This document shows, one piece after another, positions 8,544-19,419 of a DNA stretch of 64,000 nucleotides; position 1 is the first letter of the stretch, and the number at the start of each line of letters is the position of its first letter. The translations under genes and the position numbers were made by a program. The stretch comes from Woeseiaceae bacterium. Lineage in GTDB: Bacteria > Pseudomonadota > Gammaproteobacteria > Steroidobacterales > Woeseiaceae. The notes under the pieces are model-generated. The model worked only from the letters and a program-made list of their open reading frames with translations, had not been told where the DNA came from and made no database searches. The stretch is taken from the NCBI GenBank assembly GCA_021773135.1, contig JAJFKP010000051.1, positions 1-64,000 on the forward strand, read 5' to 3'.

Positions 8544-10460
8544 TCACTTGAATACATCACTCGGTGCTGGTCGCTCCGGCAGCAAGTGCAGTTTGATATG
8601 AGACGCGTTGCCTGCGCTGTGGTAAATCGTATTGTCCGCACTAATCATGCGTCGATTCTGACCGAGCGGCTCTCCGGTATTCGGATTGACATCGAATCGC
8701 GGGAAATTGCTGCTCGACACGTCCACTCTTATTCTATGACCTTTCTTGAAGACATTTGCAGTGGGGAACGGCTTTACGACCAGTCTGTATATCTCGCCAG
8801 GCTCGATCAGGTCACGCGTGTGCCGATTATCCCGATAGCTGGCACGCAACAGCGCATCCGAAATGTTCATGTCGAAGCCGCCGGGAAAATCGGCGCTCGG
8901 CGGATACACATCGACCAGCTTGGCGGTGAAATCTGTGTCGACTGCTGTCGACGTTGCGAACAAAATGACCTCTATTGGACCTACTACGACCACGTCCTCG
9001 ACCAATGGCGCCGTCTGGAATACCACGACATCTCGACGTGCGCTAAGCGGCAGATATGGCGGCACTGAGCCGACGAAATCCGGTCGCTCGCGCTGATCAA
9101 ATGCACCATCTGTCACGCGTGCGGAAACGTTGCCGCCGATCGTCGGGACCGGGTGTGCCGGATCATAGGTGTAGGTCGTCGAAGACTCGTTCGCGGAGGG
9201 TGCGTCTTCCGACAGCGTGCCATCAGCGTGAAAATAAAAGTTTGTCTCCTGAGCGTTTTGCAAAGGCCACGCGGCGGCCTCGGCCCAATAGCCTCCATGC
9301 GCAATGCGACCCGCATCAGTTTGGCTCCCATCGCCTGTACCCATGACAAACAATCGAATCGGGTTCCGGCGTGGCACATCGTCCACGGACCGCAGGTACC
9401 GGTCAAACCAGCGGCGCTGGAATTCGCCGTCAAAATCAGTGACCGCCGCCGACGCGCCGAAATCGACGTCGCCTGAATATGCCCTGCTATTCCCCGAATG
9501 CGTCCATGGCCCGATCATCATCTCGATCGGCGAATCTTTCAGCTTCTCCAGTTCAACGTAGTTCTGAATTGTGCCGCGCAGGAAAATGTCGTACCAGCCG
9601 CCGACATGCAGCATCGCAACATCGGCGGTCTGCTGATAGTACTCGGACCAGTTCAGCGAAATTCGACGCCAGAAATCTGAATAATCGGAGCGGGTGTATT
9701 CACTAAGAATGTAGTCCTCGAATTCCGGCGCCACTGACAGCGGACTCAGGCCCCGACGAAACGGCAGCGCGCTATACCAATCCTCTATTTTCTCTGTCTC
9801 GAAAAGTTTTCTTATTGCCGGGTTGGTAGTCGTCAGCGGAATTTGCCTGAAAGCCCAGGTTAGTTCGCGACCGAGTTCGAACGCTCCACCATGCCGAACC
9901 GCGTGATCCCAGGCGTTGGACATGCCGCCCTGATTGAGCAGCATGGCTTTCAACGCAGGCGGATCGAGCTTCGCCGCGTCGGCCTGGGTGTGCGCACCAT
10001 ACGATGTCCCCCACATGCCTACGCGGCCATTCGAATACGCCTGACCGGCCAACCACTCAACCGTGTCGAAGCCATCTTCAGGCTCGATAACCGAATATTT
10101 GGAAAAAACACCCTGCGATTTGTATAGCCCCCGCATGTCCTGCACGACGGATACATAACCCGCACGGGCGAAATGCTCGGCAGTAACGACCGTTCTGTCT
10201 CTGTCTTTGCTATAGGGTGTTCGCGTCAGTAACACAGGTCGCCGCTCGGTCACGGGTTTACCGTTCACCACCGGGCGATAGATGTCGGTCGCGAGGAGAA
10301 CACCATCGCGCATCGGGATCATGACGTCTCGCTCTACGACAAGATCGTCCGCTGCCAGCGCCAGTGTCGCCGACCAACACAAGATCATCATTCCCCGGAA
10401 TATTTGTGCCAGCCGCAGAGTTGTTGTTGAAGATGCGGTGCCAGTGTCGTGGTGGGCCAT
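8544..10460 (-). CDS. CocE/NonD-family exported serine hydrolase
   Basis: A 638-residue alpha/beta hydrolase of the CocE/X-Pro dipeptidyl-peptidase family. These enzymes cleave esters or acyl bonds. The N-terminus has a hydrophobic stretch ending WSATLALAADD, a probable signal peptide. The catalytic nucleophile is seen in GMWGTSYGAHTQ (Ser near residue 152) and the His region in GPWTHSGNSRAY. The C-terminal third is the beta-rich jelly-roll PepX_C domain, with ASYRDNRHTRDLIEPGE typical of it. The start ATG is preceded by CAGGAATAACT. The gene is followed after 18 bases by tctC. Substrate unknown. Confidence 0.87.
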   Translation of the reverse strand: MAHHDTGTASSTTTLRLAQIFRGMMILCWSATLALAADDLVVERDVMIPMRDGVLLATDIYRPVVNGKPVTERRPVLLTRTPYSKDRDRTVVTAEHFARAGYVSVVQDMRGLYKSQGVFSKYSVIEPEDGFDTVEWLAGQAYSNGRVGMWGTSYGAHTQADAAKLDPPALKAMLLNQGGMSNAWDHAVRHGGAFELGRELTWAFRQIPLTTTNPAIRKLFETEKIEDWYSALPFRRGLSPLSVAPEFEDYILSEYTRSDYSDFWRRISLNWSEYYQQTADVAMLHVGGWYDIFLRGTIQNYVELEKLKDSPIEMMIGPWTHSGNSRAYSGDVDFGASAAVTDFDGEFQRRWFDRYLRSVDDVPRRNPIRLFVMGTGDGSQTDAGRIAHGGYWAEAAAWPLQNAQETNFYFHADGTLSEDAPSANESSTTYTYDPAHPVPTIGGNVSARVTDGAFDQRERPDFVGSVPPYLPLSARRDVVVFQTAPLVEDVVVVGPIEVILFATSTAVDTDFTAKLVDVYPPSADFPGGFDMNISDALLRASYRDNRHTRDLIEPGEIYRLVVKPFPTANVFKKGHRIRVDVSSSNFPRFDVNPNTGEPLGQNRRMISADNTIYHSAGNASHIKLHLLPERPAPSDVFK

Positions 10461-10852
10461 AGTTATTCCTGATTACGCTCGTTCCTGAAAAACCCGCGTG
10501 AAGTTATCGCCTTAATCCCGAAACCACATCGGTCCGGTAGTGAAGATACGCATCACCGATCGAAATCCGGCAACCGTAACAATCCTTCCGCTTCACAACA
10601 GGTGTGCCCGGTCGGATGTATAGTACATTGACACAAGAACTACGCCTATTTCGAACAACGGACAATGCAGATAGACTCATTTCCGCCATGGATGAGTGGC
10701 TGAGCTGGCATTCCTGTGGTTGCGCCAATGGACTTGGCCGGCTCAGGCAAACCCGGATCGATGGCATTGCTCTACCCGATCGGGATCAGGATGAAGGATC
10801 GTGAGTACTAACCTTTGCGACTCGATTCGATGTCAGCCGTTCTGAACCCGGC
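10461..10852. other. Gene-poor stretch with two weakly supported short ORFs
   Basis: No recognisable gene lies here. A plus-strand frame of about 62 codons (10616-10804, beginning MYSTLTQELRLF) and a minus-strand frame (10504-10767) are both open, but neither has a convincing ribosome-binding site or a recognisable family. The stretch carries an 11-base CGTTGTTCGAA on the minus strand (10650-10660) that recurs in other gaps. It should contain the promoter for the CocE-tct run. Confidence 0.4.
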
Positions 10853-14005
<3,153 letters not shown>

Positions 14006-14011
14006 TCAACA

Positions 14012-15838
14012 TCACCGTTTCGGCCAGGGCTCGGTTGGCGGGCCGAAATTGGGTTCGCCCAGCACCGGGCTCGACAGGCAATAGATGCCATGATTGGTGA
14101 AGAGCCAGAACAGATTGCGATCATATTCCACGTACACGCCATGCGACAGGTTCCCCATTGCATAGCTGACCACGCGCTCCTCGTCGAATCGCGGCACAAA
14201 GTAGGCGACAATTTCCGGGTTGTCGGTATCGCTTACGTCGAATACCTGTAAACCCGCATTGTAGAAATTGAACGGCAGAATTCCGTCACGAGGTGTGCCC
14301 GGTTGGGTGTAGTAGCCGGTGCGTTTTGGACCGAAGCTGCCGCGTCGCTGACAGAAATCCGTGAATGCGGCGTCGGCCGGTGGCTTCGGGCGTGGCAACA
14401 CGCCGATCACTGTCGGATTGGTGTGGTCACTGACATCGATCATGAAAATGTCCTTGTAAGGCTCCCAACAATCTTCGTTCAATGGATAGCCGCTGGTATA
14501 GACGATGCCTGTTTTTTCGACCTGGGACACATCAATGTAATCACTCTCTACGCCCGCAACGCTGGGCTCAAACGCAACGTGCCCGACGGTTCTCATATCG
14601 GCCGGGTCGGAGATGTCGACAACATAAAATCCCAGGCCACCCATGGCCGCGTAGCCGTATTGGCCGCCCTCCTCGACCGGTATGGGTATAAAGAGTGACA
14701 TGCGCGCGCCCATCCAGGAGGTGCGGTTTCCAGCGCGTGGATTATTGACGTATGCCGCCTCATGCACAGGGTCGCCGGCAATCTGTCCGTCGACATTTAG
14801 TTGATCCAGGAATTCGGGAGCGGCAGGATCTGACATATCCCAGGCCTGGTACCCGGCTGAATAGAGATCGTTTGGATACTCGGTAAGCGCATGGCTGGCA
14901 CTTGGAGCGGCAGCGACAAACATGTAATCGCCGCCAAAGTAGACTGGTATATCCCTCACGCCCGATCCCTGCTGCTCGCCAATCGGAGCGTCCGGGTGTT
15001 CAAAGTCAGTCGTGCGCTCCGCAAGCAATTCCCAGTCGTCGGGCAATGGGCCATTCATTGCATAGACTTTGAACCCCTTCAGGTGATTGCTGTGACGAAT
15101 CCTGTCGACCCGATCGGGCTCGGAATATTTGTCAGTCAACAATCCGAAGCGGCGTATTTCAAATGCCTGCACCATGATGTTCTTGCCCAGCGCCGCATTC
15201 CACTGGACAGTGGCAGCGCCGAACATGTCGCCATCCGGATAGGGATTTTCCTCTTCGCCACCGCCGTCGGGTCCCCAGGTATGACCCCGCGTTAGCAGCA
15301 CCTTCACGTCTTTCGGATTAGTGATGTCCATGATCTTCAGATCACCCCGAACATACTGGTAGAGGTAGCGCCGATCGTTAAAATCGACGATGTTTTGCCA
15401 GGTATGAAAGGGTTCGACAGTGATCGGGTAGTAGGCCTCGACGGTTATGTTGCTGGCGTAGTCGTTAGGATCCCAGTAGTCCAGCGTGCCATCGAACGGG
15501 TGCGGATCGTGAGAGTCACGCGTCATTGCGGGATGCGTAAATTCACCGGTCTCGCGGCTCAGCCCGAAACTTACCGCTGCCGGGTCGGGTGGCGTCCTGT
15601 TCTCGCTTAGTGATGCAACGCGCTGTACCCAGGGGTCGACAATGTTGTCCACTGTGACCTCATGATCGTCAGTCGCTTCCTGGGCATCCGCGATGCTTTC
15701 TGCCGGATGGTCTGTAACAGCGCAGGAACCGGCACCGACCAATAAGAACGCGCATAGACAGGCGATGGTCGTTGTGAGTGGTCCGACAGTGCGTTTATCA
15801 CGGTCACTGATATCTACGACTTCGTGTTCCGTTTTCAT
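14012..15838 (-). CDS. LVIVD-like repeat protein, predicted beta-propeller, exported
   Basis: A 608-residue protein with a membrane segment or signal around residues 20-45 (IACLCAFLLVGAGSCAV); a lipobox reading is possible but imperfect. The body contains spaced repeats of the LVIVD type. Examples are LKIMDITNPKDVKVL, AWDMSDPAAPEFLDQL, FYVVDISDPADMRTVG, FMIDVSDHTNPTVIG and QVFDVSDTDNPEIVAY. Such repeats build extracellular propeller-like domains of unknown function. It lies nine bases upstream of the GH2 gene and 39 bases downstream of an esterase gene, so the three are likely co-expressed. No enzymatic motif is visible. Confidence 0.75.
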   Translation of the reverse strand: MKTEHEVVDISDRDKRTVGPLTTTIACLCAFLLVGAGSCAVTDHPAESIADAQEATDDHEVTVDNIVDPWVQRVASLSENRTPPDPAAVSFGLSRETGEFTHPAMTRDSHDPHPFDGTLDYWDPNDYASNITVEAYYPITVEPFHTWQNIVDFNDRRYLYQYVRGDLKIMDITNPKDVKVLLTRGHTWGPDGGGEEENPYPDGDMFGAATVQWNAALGKNIMVQAFEIRRFGLLTDKYSEPDRVDRIRHSNHLKGFKVYAMNGPLPDDWELLAERTTDFEHPDAPIGEQQGSGVRDIPVYFGGDYMFVAAAPSASHALTEYPNDLYSAGYQAWDMSDPAAPEFLDQLNVDGQIAGDPVHEAAYVNNPRAGNRTSWMGARMSLFIPIPVEEGGQYGYAAMGGLGFYVVDISDPADMRTVGHVAFEPSVAGVESDYIDVSQVEKTGIVYTSGYPLNEDCWEPYKDIFMIDVSDHTNPTVIGVLPRPKPPADAAFTDFCQRRGSFGPKRTGYYTQPGTPRDGILPFNFYNAGLQVFDVSDTDNPEIVAYFVPRFDEERVVSYAMGNLSHGVYVEYDRNLFWLFTNHGIYCLSSPVLGEPNFGPPTEPWPKR

Positions 15839-15877
15839 TCTTCCCTCAATTTAACGGTTCGGCTGCAGTTGTTCGAT

Positions 15878-16858
15878 CTAGGCATATATCTGCTGCAAGG
15901 CGGCTCTTCCGAGTATGCCGTGCGGGTTGGCAAGCGTTTCTATGATCTCGAAGTGGTTGTAATTTTGGGCCACAATCAATTCTACCGGCTTACCGGCGTC
16001 AGCCACTGCATTGGCAAATTCGATTGACTGCCGCTTGAACTCGGGCGTCTCGTAACTTCCGTAGGCGACAGTCAGCGGCGCGCGCAATCGATCGATATGG
16101 CGGATTGGGCTCATGTCGTGCTCCATATCATCAGTGAACGCCACATACTCGCCGCGTGACGACAGGCGCACGGGCTGCATGTCGAACATGCCGCTACAGC
16201 AGATCGCACCCCTGATGACGTCGGCAGGCAGGCCCGTCGCGCGACCCCAGTCTGTCGTCAGCATCACGCCGGCGAGATGACCACCCGAAGAGTGGCCCGA
16301 AAGGAACAGGCGATCCGGATCGCCGCCAAACTGGCTGGCATTGCGATACACCCAGGCTAACGCTCGGCGCAATTGGTCGGCGATCGGGTAAAGGCTGTCC
16401 CCGACGTCCTGGATCCAGCTGAAATCGGGCACAACGTAGTGCACGCCGGCATTGACAAACATTTCAGCCGGAAATCCATAGCTCTCGGCAGTTCCCTGCT
16501 GCCAGGCGCCGCCGTGAATGAATATATGCACGGGCGCATTTGGCTGGTCGGTTGGGTAGACGTCAAGCGTTTCAATAGCCCCATCACCATACGAAAACTT
16601 CAGGGGCTGACCCAGTCGGCTGCGAACCAATTCGCTGTTACTGGCCCAGCGATCAATGACCTGGCCGATGTTCGGCGCATATATGAACTGCGAATAGGCG
16701 TCGTCGAGTTCTTTCTGACTCATGTTGAGCCAGACCGGCCGGTTGTCAATCGCAGGCCCTGCACAGGCTGCTAATGACCCAGACAGTGCCGACGCAGTAC
16801 CAAGTGCCATATTTCTAATGACGGCGCGGCGCATGGTGTTTGTTCTATCCGAAGCCAT
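15878..16858 (-). CDS. Alpha/beta hydrolase (esterase/kynurenine-formamidase-like), probable Tat lipoprotein
   Basis: A 326-residue hydrolase. The oxyanion motif HGGAW and the nucleophile motif LSGHSSGGH identify the hormone-sensitive-lipase/arylformamidase group. The N-terminus has paired arginines (MRRAVIRNMALG) followed by a hydrophobic stretch ending SLAACAGP, which reads as a Tat-type signal with lipobox LAAC. I chose the ATG at 16858 because GGGGTG lies seven bases upstream; an in-frame start 33 bases further out is weaker. It heads the likely operon with the LVIVD and GH2 genes. Substrate unknown; a kynurenine formamidase role is not supported by neighbours. Confidence 0.78.
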   Translation of the reverse strand: MASDRTNTMRRAVIRNMALGTASALSGSLAACAGPAIDNRPVWLNMSQKELDDAYSQFIYAPNIGQVIDRWASNSELVRSRLGQPLKFSYGDGAIETLDVYPTDQPNAPVHIFIHGGAWQQGTAESYGFPAEMFVNAGVHYVVPDFSWIQDVGDSLYPIADQLRRALAWVYRNASQFGGDPDRLFLSGHSSGGHLAGVMLTTDWGRATGLPADVIRGAICCSGMFDMQPVRLSSRGEYVAFTDDMEHDMSPIRHIDRLRAPLTVAYGSYETPEFKRQSIEFANAVADAGKPVELIVAQNYNHFEIIETLANPHGILGRAALQQIYA

Positions 16859-17131
16859 ATTCACCCCAACAATAACTGAGGCATCTGACACCTCGAGATC
16901 CGAATTTCCGATCTCATGACCAACCCAATCTCATGACGGACCTTAAACATCGCGCAGCGTGGCGGTGAACAGCATCATATTGCGATTTCCTTGTCAGCGC
17001 GATCTCTGGTGTACGTATAGCGTGACAAACGCCGTCGCCGGCGGCATTCGTGGAATCAATCCTGCAATGATTCGTTATAATTTTGGCCGGAAAAGGTGAA
17101 CCCCGTAAATCCCCGCCACAGGACCAATACG

Positions 17132-18190
17132 ATGAGAAAATGGCTGGTTTCGTGCATGCTTCTTGTGGCCGGCGCCGTAACGGCTCAGGTTCCTGACAGG
17201 ACTCCTGATACGCCGTTCAGGCTGGCGACATTCGATACCGGTAGCGCGCCACATGTTGGTCTTGCACTGAAGGACAGCATACTTGAGATCAGCGCTGCGA
17301 ACGCCGAGCTTACTGCGGCGGAGAATCTGGCGGCCGTTGATATTCCGGACGACATGCGGTTACTCATAGAAAGTTATGAGGAGACGAGAAGTCGCCTTTA
17401 CCAGATAGCCAACTACTATGCGGATAAAGACCTCGCCGGCAGGGATTTTGCATATGCCCTTGGTGACGTGCATCTGAATGCACCGATAAAGTATCCCTAT
17501 AACCTGCTGGCAGTTGCCGCTAACTACCAGGACCATTCTGCTGAGATGTCGCGCAAGTTCGGCAACTTTAATCCGAAACCAATTGACCCGGACAAGGGCA
17601 ATCCGGTCCTGTTTGCGAAATCACCACGCTCGACGATCATCGATCCCGGCAGGCCGTTTCCGATACCGCCGACAACCAAAGTGTTCGACTACGAAAACGA
17701 GCTGGCTATCGTTATCGGCAAGCCGGCGACCCGCGTGACACTCGACAATGCGAGTGAGCATATTTTTGGCTACACGATCATGTTCGACGTCAGCTCGCGT
17801 GACAATCCGAATGAACCGGAAGAGGAAGCGCAAGGTGGCTTCGATTTCGGCGTCAGCTGGTTCGAAGCAAAAAGTCGCGACAACGCCGCGCCCATGGGGC
17901 CCATGATTACACCGCGCGAATTCATAGGCGATCCGGCCAATCTGCGCATTGTCACGAAAGTTAATGGAGTGACCAAACAGGACGGCAATTCAAAAGACAT
18001 GATTCATAACGAAGCGTACCTTTTAAGGCACGCCACCTCGATCCTGACCCTCTATCCGGGCGACGTCGTGGCCACAGGAACGCCTGCAGGCGTCGGTTCG
18101 GCGAAGGAGCCGCCAGAATTCCTGTCCCCGGGCGACGTAGTGGAAATGTGGATAGAGTGTATTGGTACGATGGTTACACCGATTGAATAA
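17132..18190 (+). CDS. Exported fumarylacetoacetate-hydrolase-fold protein
   Basis: A 352-residue FAH-family protein. The FAH fold catalyses C-C hydrolysis, decarboxylation or isomerisation of keto-acids with a divalent metal. The metal site is recognisable in DYENELAIVIGK (the ExE pair) and GYTIMFDVSSRD (Asp), and the C-terminal GDVVATGTPAGVG is a family hallmark. Unusually, the N-terminus MRKWLVSCMLLVAGAVTA is a strong signal peptide, placing it in the periplasm. The ATG at 17132 was chosen over an upstream in-frame GTG because it starts the signal peptide directly. A TRAP binding protein gene follows after 30 bases. Confidence 0.85.
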   Translation: MRKWLVSCMLLVAGAVTAQVPDRTPDTPFRLATFDTGSAPHVGLALKDSILEISAANAELTAAENLAAVDIPDDMRLLIESYEETRSRLYQIANYYADKDLAGRDFAYALGDVHLNAPIKYPYNLLAVAANYQDHSAEMSRKFGNFNPKPIDPDKGNPVLFAKSPRSTIIDPGRPFPIPPTTKVFDYENELAIVIGKPATRVTLDNASEHIFGYTIMFDVSSRDNPNEPEEEAQGGFDFGVSWFEAKSRDNAAPMGPMITPREFIGDPANLRIVTKVNGVTKQDGNSKDMIHNEAYLLRHATSILTLYPGDVVATGTPAGVGSAKEPPEFLSPGDVVEMWIECIGTMVTPIE

Positions 18191-18220
18191 CTAGCGCGAC
18201 ATGTCAGGGAGACGGACAAT

Positions 18221-19261
18221 TTGAAGCCCATGTTGACCGAAATCGCAACACTGCTGCTCGTCGCACTGGTTTTTGCTGCTGATGTCATGGCTGATGCAGT
18301 AGTCATTCGGTCGGGCAACGTCATTGGCTCGCCACGGCCCGGCGACATGGCGCACCACATGCACCAGACCCAGCACGATTTTGCCCAGCTCGTCTCTGTC
18401 GAGACAGATGGGGAAGTCACGTTTGAGATTCTCGAAGGCAAACGACCTGACATACCGGTGTACGCAATGCCGGGGATGGCCCAGGAAGGCACTGTCATCC
18501 AGGCCACCGCCGTGCCGTCATTTTTCCTGCCCAAAGTTCACGAACTGAAGATTTTCGAGATCCCCTATCTTTTCGATGACGCTGCCCATGCACAGCGATA
18601 TCCAGCATCGGACATTGCAGACGACTTCTCGAGCCTGATCGAGGAGCGTTATGGCGTAAAGGTTCTCGGACATTTTCTCGTTGCGCACAACGTCGCCATT
18701 ACGTCGACAAACAGACTGATGATTTTGCCGCAGGATTTCGCGGGCCGTTACATCAACGACGACTTCGAATCATTCGCACCAATGTGGGAGAACATAAAAC
18801 CGGCGCGACGCTACAGCATCGGCTTTACGGAGGCAGTGGACGGTGCCCTGCATGATGAGAAGTTGCTTGATACGTCCATAGGCATGCTGCAGAACATCTA
18901 TGCCCAGAAACAATATACGAAGTTTCACTTCGCTACCGTGGCACCGTCGTTTTACACTTTTTTCTACACGTTTATCCTGAACAGTGATGTTTGGAATAGC
19001 CTGGACGGGGCACAGCAGGCGGGCGTCCTGCGAGCCGCAAGAGCAGCAGAGAAGTTGGCATTCGTCAACGAGCAGGCAACGGCGACCTATCACCGGGCGC
19101 TAAACCGCTCATTGGGCATGACTCTGCATGAACAGACACCTGGAGAGCGCGCCGCGTGGGCTACGGAGTTTTCCGACAAGGTCCGGAACGGGATATTGCA
19201 GAACTCGGACAGCACGGGCACTTTGAGTGCATACGTCGAAGGGATTCGCGATTTGAAATGA
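18221..19261 (+). CDS. TRAP-type transporter periplasmic binding protein (DctP family), orphan
   Basis: A 346-residue exported solute-binding protein of the DctP family. A signal peptide (LLLVALVFAADVMA) is followed by the usual two-domain body. The family-typical segment FEIPYLFDDAAHAQRY and the late-domain KFHFATVAPSF are visible. No DctQ or DctM membrane subunit is encoded nearby, so it either works with a transporter elsewhere or has another periplasmic role. The frame starts with TTG at 18221, eight bases after AGGGAGA; an ATG nine bases later is the alternative. Likely co-transcribed with the FAH-fold gene. Confidence 0.83.
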   Translation: MKPMLTEIATLLLVALVFAADVMADAVVIRSGNVIGSPRPGDMAHHMHQTQHDFAQLVSVETDGEVTFEILEGKRPDIPVYAMPGMAQEGTVIQATAVPSFFLPKVHELKIFEIPYLFDDAAHAQRYPASDIADDFSSLIEERYGVKVLGHFLVAHNVAITSTNRLMILPQDFAGRYINDDFESFAPMWENIKPARRYSIGFTEAVDGALHDEKLLDTSIGMLQNIYAQKQYTKFHFATVAPSFYTFFYTFILNSDVWNSLDGAQQAGVLRAARAAEKLAFVNEQATATYHRALNRSLGMTLHEQTPGERAAWATEFSDKVRNGILQNSDSTGTLSAYVEGIRDLK

Positions 19262-19357
19262 AATCGGCATCAGAGCAGCGGTGAAACTATTCTGTAACCT
19301 TGTTTCGATGGCGATGTTCGTCGGTCGCGATCCGGGTTAGCCGATACTACGGCGCCT

Positions 19358-19401
19358 GGTTTCGAATTGCACGGCTGTGGATGTGCACACCGTCCGAAAC
19401 C
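19358..19401. terminator. Imperfect hairpin between convergent genes
   Basis: GGTTTCG (19358-19364) pairs with CGAAACC (19395-19401), and inside it ACGG pairs with CCGT and TGTG with CACA, giving about 15 base pairs with two internal loops. It lies between the TRAP binding protein gene and the convergent kinase gene. There is no T-run on either side, so a terminator role is only a guess. Confidence 0.4.
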
Positions 19402-19419
19402 AATACGACTGCGGTTAAA

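Noticed and set aside
10504-10804. Two overlapping short ORFs on opposite strands
   Set aside because: No ribosome-binding site, family or conserved motif; kept only as a note in the gap description.
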